Shown here in pieces: positions 37,401-45,440 of a stretch of DNA of 64,000 nucleotides; position 1 is the first letter of the stretch; each line of letters opens with the position of its first letter. Position numbers and translations under genes: made by a program. Under the pieces are notes generated by a model. It ran no database searches and was not told the origin of the DNA. It saw only the letters and a program-made list of their open reading frames with translations. Origin of the DNA: Chryseobacterium sp. W4I1 (lineage in GTDB: Bacteria; Bacteroidota; Bacteroidia; Flavobacteriales; Weeksellaceae); assembly GCF_030816115.1 (NCBI RefSeq), contig NZ_JAUSXQ010000001.1, positions 2,294,001 through 2,358,000 on the forward strand, read 5' to 3'.

Positions 37401-38381
37401 ACGATAGAAAAAATTAAAGAATTATTTAACAAGCAGCATGAAACTTCTCCTCTTGTTATTCTTCATACTTCCTCGGAAGAACATGACGTGATCAATTCTT
37501 TCCGCCAGGAAAAAAATTCATATTTCCTGCTGAAGCCTATAAAATCTCAGGAATTGTATAGAACCCTAAAAAGGGTGATGGAAAATAATGATAAAGAAAT
37601 ACCTGTCATTAAACAATACGAAGATGAAGGGTCTACCCTATCCGTTCAGAACCTGCAGGTTTTGCTGGTAGATGATAACCCGGTAAATATGGTTCTTAAC
37701 AATAAAATGATGAAGTCCCTTATTCCAGAAGCACAGCTAACAGAAGCGGTCAACGGTTTGGAGGCTCTCAACTATTGCAAAGACAAAGATTTTTCTCTCA
37801 TCCTGATGGATGTACAGATGCCTGTAATGGACGGTATAGAAGCCACAAAACAAATCCGGCAGCTTCCGGGATATCAGCATATTCCTATTATTGGAATTAC
37901 CGCAGGAACCATACTGGGAGAGAAAGAAAAATGCCTGGATTCGGGGATGAATGATTTTCTTCCCAAACCCCTACGACAGGCGGACCTTCTGGAAATGCTG
38001 AAAAAGTATGTTCTTAATGATGCTGCAGAAACAGAAAATGCACTAAAAACAGAAAATTATCTCGATCTCAGTCTCTTAAATGAGCAAACAGGTGATGATC
38101 CGGATTTTAAGGAGATGTTTCTGAATTTAGTTATTACCGAAATTAATCAGGCAGAGAACAATATAAAATCAGCTGTTGAAGAAAGAAATGCTGATGAGCT
38201 TGAAAAAATACTTCATAAACTCAAAGGTACTGCCGGAACTGCCGGATTGATTAAGCTTGCAGAAACTGTTTTACATTGGGAAGGTAAAGCAGATCAAAAC
38301 ATGGATTTTACTTCCATGCAACAGGAAGTTATTCATCAAATATCAATTGGATTAAATATAATAAAAGCATTAGTAAAATAA
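34482..38381 (+). CDS. hybrid sensor histidine kinase with GAF, PAS, two receivers and Hpt, 1299 aa
   Basis: Cytoplasmic multi-domain sensor kinase with no membrane helix. In order: GAF (about 20-160), four PAS domains (about 165-655), HisKA with phospho-acceptor His680 in SHEIRTPLNG, HATPase (NLLGNAVKFT, DTGIGIPEE, GGTGLGLTIS), receiver 1 with Asp963, receiver 2 with Asp1110, and a C-terminal phosphotransfer domain with His1245 in HKLKGTAGTAG. It holds all phosphorelay steps except the final response regulator, which is not encoded next to it. The GAF/PAS set suggests an intracellular redox or ligand signal. Confidence 0.93.
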   Translation: MNKYPVPANERERIKRLELFDLLSLPKDPQLDIFAETACLVSGCANALIAIMESETQIIQSCIGMSLETVDRQNTVCQYSIASGEVLVIEDTLLDERSSSNPLIIAGGIRFYAGIPLIDNEGFVLGTLCMFDYIPKSLSEQQISALKKLGEAVTKLLMGRRKNIQAEYFQQIFNISNNLICVLDDNFDFKDVNPAFEKVFEIDRNHAVDLNFLTFFEEQNPAVKVDIDRSLQTDEELFFTTSTNSKGTAHTIIKWYVKRNQSQCEIICFGINITQQIDEKMQLESSERRFRSFFENAIGLMSMHDMEGNILEVNEKGRETLHYSAEEVKGLNLKDLVPKSNWPLLNDYLQRINQKKEDSGTMILKTKEGEELVWMYHNLVEINKDGNQYVVSTALNISERMTLEKDLLYTKKMLEQTSDVAQVGGWEVNLKKNSIFWSRTTKEIHKTKSDFQPDFKNAVGFYKEEDRPRVEFLFNRAVSEGIPYDEEFQLVRNDGITIWVRVKGIPEFEDGVCSRIFGIIQDIDDFKNMYLELAKKEAMMQSFVTYVPVAVAMFDKDLNYLSASSSWRDEFNMNDRELIGKNIFTISPNVPKERKDIYINALRGIAYKNENFILEKENGYEHYNLEVRPWYLSHGVIGGIIVSVQNITRTVETNEELKKAKKMADIASKAKSEFLANMSHEIRTPLNGVIGFSDLLLKTPLNEIQTQYLNYINESGENLLTIINDILDFSKIESGKMELLIEKCNVYDVVSQVINVILYQSQKKDIELLLNIEQGLPKSLWMDESRLKQILINLLGNAVKFTQQGEIELKVEKLRMDGKNISLRFAVRDTGIGIPEEKQQHIFDAFTQENSSISKHYGGTGLGLTISNNILGYMGSNLKLISTPQKGSVFFFDIEFPYEMSEANDDVELKIQKVLIVDDNEANRIILQHMLSYKNIESKLAANGMEALQILLAGERFDVILMDYHMPVISGLETIEKIKELFNKQHETSPLVILHTSSEEHDVINSFRQEKNSYFLLKPIKSQELYRTLKRVMENNDKEIPVIKQYEDEGSTLSVQNLQVLLVDDNPVNMVLNNKMMKSLIPEAQLTEAVNGLEALNYCKDKDFSLILMDVQMPVMDGIEATKQIRQLPGYQHIPIIGITAGTILGEKEKCLDSGMNDFLPKPLRQADLLEMLKKYVLNDAAETENALKTENYLDLSLLNEQTGDDPDFKEMFLNLVITEINQAENNIKSAVEERNADELEKILHKLKGTAGTAGLIKLAETVLHWEGKADQNMDFTSMQQEVIHQISIGLNIIKALVK

Positions 38382-38543
38382 ATTTACCGCAAGCTTGAAA
38401 TTGTATCTGGAAACAGGCAAAGGTGCACCTTTTCTGAATCAACAAACAGTCATTAACGGAAGTGGTATCATAGGCGATTAAGCGTTATATCTACAATATC
38501 CTTTTCAATCGCACAAAACCTAACAGAAAAGATTTATAAAAGA

Positions 38544-38570
38544 AAAATGGCTACTTTTTGTAGCCATTTT
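38544..38570. terminator. bidirectional terminator between kinase and Hsp20
   Basis: AAAATGGCTAC and GTAGCCATTTT form an 11-bp perfect stem around TTTTT, with T-runs on both strands. It lies between the convergent kinase and Hsp20 genes. Confidence 0.8.
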
Positions 38571-38579
38571 TTATAATTC

Positions 38580-39032
38580 TTACGATATTTCTATCATTCT
38601 TGGAGGTTTTTGTTTCGCATTTTCCTTTTTAGGGATTGAAAGCGTCAAAAGCCCGTTTTCATATTTCGCATTGATGTTATCCTGGTCAACAACATCTTTC
38701 GGAAGCTCGAAACTTCGTTGGAAGGACTGATAACTGAATTCTCTTCGTGTAAAGTTATCATCTTTTGATTCCCTGCTGTCCTGTTTTAAAGATGAAATGG
38801 TCAGCATGTTTCCATCCAGCTTGATCTCAAAATCACTCTTATCCATTCCTGGAGCCGCAACCTGCACTTCAAAAACATCTGCATTTTCTTTGATGTTGAC
38901 TGATGGTACAGTTGTGCTGGTTGATGAATAATGGTTATTGCCCCAGTTAAAAAGTTCACGATTAAAAAAATCATCAAAGATGTTTGATAATCCTAAATTA
39001 TTGCTCATATTTCTCTTCATCAGATTATTCAT
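38580..39032 (-). CDS. Hsp20/alpha-crystallin small heat shock protein, 150 aa
   Basis: ATP-independent chaperone that holds unfolding proteins. The alpha-crystallin domain runs from about residue 42 to 140, with VFEVQVAAPGMDKSDFEIKLDG, FTRREFSYQSFQRSFELP and the C-terminal ENGLLTLSIPKKE. The short N-terminal arm starts MNNLMKRN. Length is typical. It is a single-gene unit ended by a shared terminator. No heat-shock operator could be identified with confidence. Confidence 0.93.
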   Translation of the reverse strand: MNNLMKRNMSNNLGLSNIFDDFFNRELFNWGNNHYSSTSTTVPSVNIKENADVFEVQVAAPGMDKSDFEIKLDGNMLTISSLKQDSRESKDDNFTRREFSYQSFQRSFELPKDVVDQDNINAKYENGLLTLSIPKKENAKQKPPRMIEIS

Positions 39033-39199
39033 AGCAATTTCCTTTTAATTAAAGTTCAACAATCATTTAATAACACGTCAGCTGGCCAGCTGTAACAAGA
39101 AAAATACAAAAAAAATGCCAGTCAGTACCGTATGATTTTTTTTCAGAATGGCTGTCAATTTTTCATAATTTCTGACAAAAATTCAGACATGTTTCTGCT

Positions 39200-40378
39200 T
39201 CACGGTGAGGTCCCGTTACGTTCTGTTTTCGTCAAGCTGTCTGTCTGGCCCTTACTGAAAAAAGTCCCAAAACTGATCCATATTGTAGAGAATAATAAAG
39301 ATAAGCAGGTGATAGCCAATCCAGCCTTGTAAAGGTCATATCCCACCATATTACTTTTATAAGCGATAGAAAGTGCCAGAATTCCAAATTCCCCGGTCTG
39401 GGAGAGTAATGCTCCTCCATAGAAGCTGTCTTTCCATTTGAAATTTAATATCCGGAAGAAAATAGCCGACATAATGCTGTTACTCACCAATACCACTAAG
39501 GTACCTATAGCGATAAGCTTATAATTGGATAAAAGATAATGAATATCCATTCGCAGACCAATGGAAACAAAAAATAGGGAGACAAAAAAAACCTTGAAGG
39601 GTAGCAGAGCGTGCTCAAGCCAATGGAATGCTTTCATTTTACCTACCAGTACCCCGGCAATAAAACTGCCCAGCGCAGCGCTGAATCCTACAGCCTCTGC
39701 AACAAGCCCAAATCCAAGGCAGATGAAAAGACCGGAAAAAACCTGGAGGTCATGGTCGTTTTCCAGGAATGCACTTGACAGCTTAATTTCACTGATATGC
39801 CTGATCTTCCGGAAGATTAAAAAGATGGCAGCGCATATGGCTAATGGCAGCACAACGTTTAAAAGGCTGAGATTATAGCCATTCCAGAATTTCAATACTG
39901 TCAAAGCGGGTGCCAGGAGAAGGTCCTGTAACAGCAAAATATTGAGGATCACAATGCCGAAGGAAGTATGTAACGTTCCGTGCTTCTTTAAAAAATCGAC
40001 GACTACAGCAGTACTGTTAAACGTAAAAAGCAGCGCAATGAGCAGCACACTTTTATTATCCAGATGAAGTATATTACCAATAAGATGAGCGAATATAAAA
40101 CTCAGAATTATTTTAAGTCCCTGGGCTAATATAGGTTTGATAATCAGGCTTTTTTTATTAGGAATATTAATTTCCATGCCTATAAAAAACATCAGTAGTA
40201 ATATCCCTATTTCACCGATTACTTCTATATCTTCGGCTTTGCTGAAAAGCTGTACCCCGGAAGGTCCCAATACTATCCCGGCAATTATATAGGCAATAAG
40301 GTAAGGCTGATTTAGTTTTTTAAGCAAAAACATCAGTCCCAGAATAGTCATACACAAAATACTTACTGTCCCAAGCAT
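39200..40378 (-). CDS. cation:proton antiporter, CPA2/KefB type, 392 aa
   Basis: About eleven to twelve transmembrane helices of the Na+/H+ exchanger fold. Motifs include YIIAGIVLGPSGVQLF, GILLLMFFIGMEI, FNSTAVVVDFLKKHG and AALGSFIAGVLVG, as in CPA2 (KefB/KefC) antiporters. The C-terminal TrkA-N nucleotide-binding domain of KefB is absent, so this is the membrane-only form. It exchanges K+ or Na+ for protons at the inner membrane. It stands alone. Confidence 0.88.
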   Translation of the reverse strand: MLGTVSILCMTILGLMFLLKKLNQPYLIAYIIAGIVLGPSGVQLFSKAEDIEVIGEIGILLLMFFIGMEINIPNKKSLIIKPILAQGLKIILSFIFAHLIGNILHLDNKSVLLIALLFTFNSTAVVVDFLKKHGTLHTSFGIVILNILLLQDLLLAPALTVLKFWNGYNLSLLNVVLPLAICAAIFLIFRKIRHISEIKLSSAFLENDHDLQVFSGLFICLGFGLVAEAVGFSAALGSFIAGVLVGKMKAFHWLEHALLPFKVFFVSLFFVSIGLRMDIHYLLSNYKLIAIGTLVVLVSNSIMSAIFFRILNFKWKDSFYGGALLSQTGEFGILALSIAYKSNMVGYDLYKAGLAITCLSLLFSTIWISFGTFFSKGQTDSLTKTERNGTSP

Positions 40379-40956
40379 ATTCTCTGTAATATAACGGTTC
40401 TATTTTACGTATTAAAAGTCTAGAGTTTGTGGTAAGAAGATCGTTATGGCAGCGACAGAGCATGGATACCTGCCTGCCGGTTTAACAATCTATATAATAC
40501 CCAACAAAAAAAATACCAATACAGATACCTTGATGAATTTCCAGGATTGCTGTCAAAATTTCAGAAATTATTCAGAAACCTCACTACTTCCATTACGCCA
40601 TTATAAGCCAAAACATACGCCAGAACCGTTCACCAAAACTGGCTATCAAAAATGTTTAGTCAAAATTTCATTTTCTAAGATGTAAAAATTCAGTGGGAAA
40701 AGTGCTACCAGGCTTATCTTACATAATCTATTTTTTGCAGCAATCGTTGCTGTCCTTTTTATTAATGAGCAGCAGCATGAGCAAAAAGTTCTGTTCTTGG
40801 TTCAGAAAATCAATTTTGAAAAATATAATCATTCTTTATTCTTTATTCTTTATTCTTTATTCTTTATTCTTTATTCTAAATAAGAATCTAAAATATCAAT
40901 GCTCCAACCCTTTAAATCATTACATTAGCACCGAATTAAAATGCGTTGAGATTTCT
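40379..40956. other. 578-bp upstream region with heptanucleotide repeat
   Basis: Open frames here (40446-40685, and 40693 onward in the frame of the next gene) have no protein-like character: the second is leader sequence that contains a tandem repeat. The region probably holds the promoters of the divergent antiporter and MG2-like genes. The tandem repeat at 40832-40877 is described separately. Confidence 0.5.
40832..40877. repeat. heptanucleotide tandem repeat (TTCTTTA)6
   Basis: Six perfect copies of TTCTTTA plus a partial TTCT. The run lies 80 to 125 bp upstream of the preferred start codon at 40957. Because seven is not a multiple of three, and the tract sits in the probable promoter region, slippage could change promoter spacing and so vary expression. 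Confidence 0.85.
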
Positions 40957-43359
40957 ATGAAAAATATAGTCTTTGTATTGCTTATTTCAATGGTACAACC
41001 TGTACTTGCACAAACTAAATTAGAAAAAGCACTTACCAATCTTGAGAATAATTACGAGCAGGAAAAAGTGTACTTACTTACCGATAAATCACAATATGCA
41101 GCTGGTGACAAAATGTGGTTTAAAAGTTTTGTATTTGATGGCTATAACCGTTCTGCATTATCTACTACTCTATTTGTTGAACTGTACAATGCTGATAAAA
41201 AATTAATAGACTGGAAAACGATACTCCTGACCAATGGTGAAGGCAGCGGAGATTTCCAACTGAAAGAAGACCTTCCCGAACAGGTGTATTTTGTAAGAGC
41301 TTATACGCCTTACATGACCAATTTTAACGATGATTTTCAGATCGTAAAAACTATTCTGGTGTACAATCCCAATTCCAAAGAATCATTGGTGATTTCTAAG
41401 AGCTCTGACTGGTCTGCAAAAGCCTTCCCGGAAGGCGGAACTTTCATTAGCGGGATTCCTTCGAAATTTGCCGTAAGATTATCAAGCAAGACTTCCCTTC
41501 CGGAAAACTGGGCCGGAAAAGTAATAGATTCCCAAAATCCCAATGTCCCTATAACTACATTTAAATCTTTTGATAGAAATGTCGCCTCTTTTACAATAAC
41601 TCCTGCTTCAGGAAAAAAGTACCAGGTTATTATTCAGGATAATACAGGAAAAAACCAGACCATAGACCTGCCACAGGTTGCAGACAGCGGCCTCAATTTA
41701 CAAGTGTACAGCTCCAAAGAAGGGATTAAATATACCTTAAAAGGTGCCAACCTGAAACAACAGCTTCAAAATTATAAAATTGTAGGAACCATCAATAACC
41801 ATCTGGCTTATAAAGCAAACATCAATCAGCTAACCAACGAAGCTACAAGCCTTATACCTACAAAAATAAGCAACGGAGCTAACGGTATTCTGCAATTAGC
41901 CATTTTTGACGAGCAGGACAACCTGGTTGCACAAAGACTTTGCTTTATAAAACCCGGCAACTTAAAGATTGAAAAAGCAGAAATTGTAGGCCAGAACATC
42001 AAACATACTCCAAGATCTTTTAACAGCATTGATCTTTCCCCGGAGTCTTATTTTAAAAATTATACTGTTTTGGTAAGTGAAGACGACGGCACCCAGAATC
42101 CGGAAGAAGAAAACATACTGAGCGGACTTTGGTTAACCGGAGATTTTACTACAAAAATAGACAGCCCGGCACAATATTTTTCTAAAAATGCTAATACTGA
42201 AGCTTTGGATGCACTCCTTATTTCTGAAAGCTGGCAGAGATTTAACTGGAATTCCTTACTTAGCGGATCTGTACCCACCATTAAAACGAATTCTCAACCC
42301 TATCTTTCTTACAAGGTAAAGCCCATTAAAAACGGTTCCATGCTGATCAACACTCCTGTAAGCTTAGTATTGAGATTAGGTAAAAATGAACCTGCCATTA
42401 ATCAATTTATAACAGATCAAAACGGATACGCTTATTTAAATAACATTAACTATGATGAGCCCCTGGATGTTTCATTATTTGTCAATTCAGAAAATAATAA
42501 AGAATCCGGTACTGATAATTTATTCGTCACCGTAGAGCCATTGGTAAATCCCGTAGCATTTAAAGGCAACTTCCCGGGGACAAAATATAAATTGGTAAAA
42601 GCCGGTGAAAATAAAACTCTTTCTCCCAGCATTTCCAGAGCCATCAACACTCAAAAAAACACAAAAAAAGTCGAAAATGCTGATGTACAAATTGAAGAAG
42701 TAAAACTGGTAGGAAAAAAGCAGGATCCCAAAGAAGAGCTAGACAAGCAACTGTCCACGGGAATGTTTAGTTCTGTAAACTCTACTATATTCGATTTCGT
42801 GAATGAAGACCAGCATATTGCCGGGTCAAATAATATATTCGACTGGCTACAGGGAAGAGCGGCCGGTTTAACGTTTCAAAGAAATAATTCAGGAGTCAAC
42901 GTCCCTTATATCCGCAATCAGCAGGCTAAACTGTATTTAGACGAAACGGCTACTGATCCTTCCATGATTGCCAGCCTTCCTGTCAACAATATCGCAATGG
43001 TGAAAATTCTTAAAGGAGCCGGATTAATAGGTGATGCGGTACTCATCTATACGATGAAGGGTAATATGAAATCTAAAAGCAATGAAAAAGAAACACAGAA
43101 AAACAATTCATCCGTTATAAAAGGATATGATAAACCTTCGGAATTTCTTATTGAAACTTTAGATAATGATGATCCTGCAAAGAAAATTGAAAACGATACA
43201 CGGGAAACCCTTTACTGGAATCCCAATTTATTTGACAGCGACTATGTTCCTCCAAGAATTAAATTCTTTAATAACGACAGCGCTAAACAATACAAAGTAC
43301 TGATTATAAGTTTCGATGAAGATGACAATCTTCTCTATGATCAGGAAATCTTTAAATAA
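40957..43359 (+). CDS. large secreted MG2-like / TonB-plug-like protein, about 800 aa
   Basis: The chosen start at 40957 gives a proper signal peptide (MKNIVFVLLISM, ending VLAQ); starting at 40693 would add 88 residues of repeat-encoded leader. The N-terminal domain EKVYLLTDKSQYAAGDKMWFKSFVFDG is macroglobulin (MG2)-like. Further beta-sandwich repeats follow, and near the C-terminus a plug-like segment FDWLQGRAAGLTF with YLDETATDPSMIASLPVNNIAMVKILKGA resembles TonB receptor plugs, without a barrel. Such proteins are widespread and uncharacterised in Bacteroidota, possibly in protein or envelope handling. A strong terminator follows. Confidence 0.75.
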   Translation: MKNIVFVLLISMVQPVLAQTKLEKALTNLENNYEQEKVYLLTDKSQYAAGDKMWFKSFVFDGYNRSALSTTLFVELYNADKKLIDWKTILLTNGEGSGDFQLKEDLPEQVYFVRAYTPYMTNFNDDFQIVKTILVYNPNSKESLVISKSSDWSAKAFPEGGTFISGIPSKFAVRLSSKTSLPENWAGKVIDSQNPNVPITTFKSFDRNVASFTITPASGKKYQVIIQDNTGKNQTIDLPQVADSGLNLQVYSSKEGIKYTLKGANLKQQLQNYKIVGTINNHLAYKANINQLTNEATSLIPTKISNGANGILQLAIFDEQDNLVAQRLCFIKPGNLKIEKAEIVGQNIKHTPRSFNSIDLSPESYFKNYTVLVSEDDGTQNPEEENILSGLWLTGDFTTKIDSPAQYFSKNANTEALDALLISESWQRFNWNSLLSGSVPTIKTNSQPYLSYKVKPIKNGSMLINTPVSLVLRLGKNEPAINQFITDQNGYAYLNNINYDEPLDVSLFVNSENNKESGTDNLFVTVEPLVNPVAFKGNFPGTKYKLVKAGENKTLSPSISRAINTQKNTKKVENADVQIEEVKLVGKKQDPKEELDKQLSTGMFSSVNSTIFDFVNEDQHIAGSNNIFDWLQGRAAGLTFQRNNSGVNVPYIRNQQAKLYLDETATDPSMIASLPVNNIAMVKILKGAGLIGDAVLIYTMKGNMKSKSNEKETQKNNSSVIKGYDKPSEFLIETLDNDDPAKKIENDTRETLYWNPNLFDSDYVPPRIKFFNNDSAKQYKVLIISFDEDDNLLYDQEIFK

Positions 43360-43376
43360 TAGAATTCTCCGGATTC

Positions 43377-43408
43377 AAAAGCCTTTCAGTTTTTCTGAAA
43401 GGCTTTTT
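43377..43408 (+). terminator. strong rho-independent terminator
   Basis: AAAAGCCTTTCAG (43377-43389) pairs with CTGAAAGGCTTTT (43395-43407) around TTTTT, ending in a T-run. It closes the MG2-like gene 18 bp after its stop codon. Confidence 0.88.
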
Positions 43409-43514
43409 GTTTATTTCAATTCAACATTTTAAGCGATTTTTTATTGTTTTTTTCAAGTTTTTGGAAAGAATTTTTTGGAAGTCAGATAAGAACCGTCGGG
43501 CAGACTATTTTTTC

Positions 43515-43677
43515 ACGCAAAGGTTTTATAAGACTCTTTTGATTTTAAGGAAAGCAAAGGATGGCGGTTTCACCGCTGATGAAGCGGATGGATAAAACGC
43601 CCGCTTCATCGAATCAATCAATGATTGATTCCTTCTTTGCTTCCTAAACTTTGCATTATTAAAATAAGCCTTTGCGT
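43515..43677. repeat. nested palindromic element, copy 2
   Basis: A 163-bp element with the same plan as 208-371. The outer arms are ACGCAAAG (43515-43522) and CTTTGCGT (43670-43677), and the inner arms AGCAAAG (43553-43559) and CTTTGCT (43635-43641). Three inner hairpins follow: GCGGT/ACCGC with loop TTC (43564-43576), GATGAAGCGG/CCGCTTCATC (43578-43587 with 43601-43610) and GAATCAATC/GATTGATTC with loop AAT (43611-43631). Two stem positions of the first hairpin differ from copy 1 by compensatory changes, so pairing itself seems to be kept. It lies 46 bp from the REP flanking the RAYT gene. Confidence 0.85.
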
Positions 43678-43723
43678 TAATAAAATTCTATTCGTTCGCT
43701 GTAAGTATTACCTCTCCCCGCTA

Positions 43724-43750
43724 CCGCACGAATCCTTTCGTGTGGTTTTT
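43724..43750. repeat. REP-like palindrome, left copy
   Basis: A 27-nt sequence beginning CCGCACGAATCC is an exact inverted copy of 44372-44398. It is itself nearly palindromic: CCGCACGAA pairs with TTCGTGTGG across TCC with one G-T pair. REP sequences flanking a RAYT gene are the usual arrangement of a REPtron. Confidence 0.85.
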
Positions 43751-43755
43751 TAGCA

Positions 43756-44322
43756 TTATAAATTAAACATTCTAAAAACAACAATATTATCTAAAAGTCC
43801 TTTTTCATCAGAATAATCAATTGCACTGCTGTATCTATAATCTTCCGCACGAAAAACTAAACCTGCTTTTACCGGATTTTGATGTACATAATTAATTTTC
43901 TGCTCAATCACCCTGTTGCTCCATAACTCAATAGGTTGATTATCATGTCTCCAAAATTGATATTGGGTTACATTTGAAGTTTTTGCACCTTCTTTAAAGA
44001 AGAATTCTAATAAAAATTCTTTTCTGCTTTCTGTAGGATTTTATTTGATTGCTGTTATAAGTGCTTTACTTGTAAATCTTTTTAAATCACCAATCAGAAG
44101 TTCTGGTTTTTGTCCATTTATACTTCTGAAAACCAAGTGTACATGACTTGACATAATGCACCATGCATATATTTCCATTCCTTTACTCTTTTGGCAAAAT
44201 CTTAAACTCTCTAAAAGAATTTCGTTATATTCATTTCTAATAAAAACATCCAGCCAGCCTACAACAGCAAAGCTTATGAAATATAATCCCTCAGGATTGT
44301 GGAATTTGTAATTACGACTCAT
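43756..44322 (-). pseudogene. REP-associated tyrosine transposase (RAYT, IS200-like Y1), in-frame stop
   Basis: Single-strand transposase of the HUH Y1 superfamily. The N-terminal MSRNYKFHNPEGLYFISFAVVGW and the HUH motif in SSHVHLVF are intact. After residue 93 (ITAIK) an in-frame TAA occurs. The same frame then continues through NPTESRKEFLLEFF, QYQFWRHDNQPIELW and YVHQNPVKAGL, which carries the catalytic Tyr, to a stop at 43756. A single G-to-T change (GAA to TAA) would explain this. As read, the product lacks the active tyrosine. The inverted 27-nt REP copies on both sides mark the unit. Confidence 0.85.
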
Positions 44323-44371
44323 CGCTTATGTTTTGATAAAGATAAAAACTTTATGAGAAAGGGGTTGAAAT

Positions 44372-44398
44372 AAAAACCACACGAAAGGATTCGTGCGG
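44372..44398. repeat. REP-like palindrome, right copy
   Basis: Exact inverted copy of 43724-43750, 50 bp upstream of the RAYT start codon. Beyond the 27 nt, both copies continue into partly matching sequence (GCAGCGAGGGAG on this side), so the true repeat is somewhat longer. Confidence 0.85.
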
Positions 44399-44431
44399 CA
44401 GCGAGGGAGTCATTTATGATGGTATTTGAGA

Positions 44432-45256
44432 TTACAGATTGTCATATTGCATCCATTTACCATAACCATAGCCATCTGATAATTCAATATTTGTAAAACC
44501 TTTTTCGTGTATCATATTAAAATAACCTAACGTTTCAAATTTTCTAAACCATACATCATTAAAAAGAACATATGTCAATTTTATTTTTTTATTATCCTTC
44601 CCAGAAACTATAATCTTAATATCTAGATTTCTGTCAAGTAATAAATTTCTCAAATCTTCTCCATATTTTAATCTTGCTTCAGATTCTTCTGCGGATTGTT
44701 TTTTGTCTAGGTCAGCAATCTGTTTTCTGCCAATTGCTTTTTCATTTTTCACTAATGAATCTCTAGTTTTTATAACTTTATTTTCAAATTCAGAACCTTT
44801 AGTTTTTTTAGCAAGCCCAGTAAATCTTATTATTTCAGTATCAACAAAATATTTTTGCGATTTTAATATAGAATAAGCATTTTTAACTTCATCAGATAAG
44901 TTTTTAATAAGAATTTCATGTTGATTTAAAATTTCAACTTCGTTTTTAGTTAGTCGCAAACGTTTTATTTCATTATCTGCTGCTAGTTTTTTAGCAGGAA
45001 TTTTATCTAGCTCTTCTTTCTTCTTCTTTTCAGCAAATATTTCTTCTTCTGATTTATGAAAAATATTTATATAAAACACTGAAATAAATATCATTGCAAA
45101 TCCTAAAATCAATACCGTTTGTCTAGATTTCTCCGTTAATTTCAAGTTTTCAGTTTCGGTATTATTGGGAAACTTATTTTGTGTAGATTTTACTATTACG
45201 AAATTTATTAGAAATACAATAAATAAAAATATTAGAATTGTTGTAAGAGTTATCAT
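44432..45256 (-). CDS. two-helix membrane protein with coiled coil, 274 aa
   Basis: Membrane helices at about residues 4-23 and 46-64 flank a short polar loop. Then comes a long charged, probably coiled-coil segment (about 68-210; for example EEEIFAEKKKKEELDK) and a C-terminal domain of about 65 residues with KLTYVLFNDVWFRKFE. No family is recognised. It lies beside the RAYT unit. Codon use is A/T-rich like that of the first 5 kb. Confidence 0.6.
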   Translation of the reverse strand: MITLTTILIFLFIVFLINFVIVKSTQNKFPNNTETENLKLTEKSRQTVLILGFAMIFISVFYINIFHKSEEEIFAEKKKKEELDKIPAKKLAADNEIKRLRLTKNEVEILNQHEILIKNLSDEVKNAYSILKSQKYFVDTEIIRFTGLAKKTKGSEFENKVIKTRDSLVKNEKAIGRKQIADLDKKQSAEESEARLKYGEDLRNLLLDRNLDIKIIVSGKDNKKIKLTYVLFNDVWFRKFETLGYFNMIHEKGFTNIELSDGYGYGKWMQYDNL

Positions 45257-45335
45257 AGTAATAAAATAGTTTTAGTTAATAAAAGATTGTTTTCCATATT
45301 TTTTCCAAATGTAGATGATAGTGATGTACAAGAAT

Positions 45336-45349
45336 TACGGAAAACCGTA
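45336..45349. repeat. TACGG-AAAA-CCGTA hairpin, second copy
   Basis: The 14-nt palindrome is identical to the core at 2678-2691. Here it lies in the divergent space between the coiled-coil membrane protein gene and the plus-strand lipoprotein gene at 45441, so an operator role is possible. Confidence 0.5.
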
Positions 45350-45440
45350 GTTAGAAGATTTTTCACATCGAGGTATTAAAAAATCCACCATCTTTCAAAA
45401 CAAACTCCCAAATATTCCGTTTAATTCTTAAATTTGGCTC

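Larger units (their letters stand above)
43360..43755. other. 396-bp gene-free stretch with terminator, palindromic element and REP
   Basis: The space between the MG2-like gene and the RAYT gene is filled by a terminator (43377-43408), a 163-bp nested palindrome (43515-43677) and a REP-like repeat (43724-43750). No gene is seen in it. Confidence 0.7.

Noticed and set aside
38397..38481. short protein-like stretch after the hybrid kinase
   Set aside because: About 28 residues read like a fragment of a protein, but they are too short to assign and lack a start.
40446..40685. 79-codon frame before the MG2-like gene
   Set aside because: Composition is not protein-like, no start signal is seen, and it lies in the divergent promoter region.
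40693..40956. 88-residue N-terminal extension of the MG2-like protein
   Set aside because: It encodes the heptanucleotide repeat and ends in a Met that starts a perfect signal peptide, so it is leader sequence.
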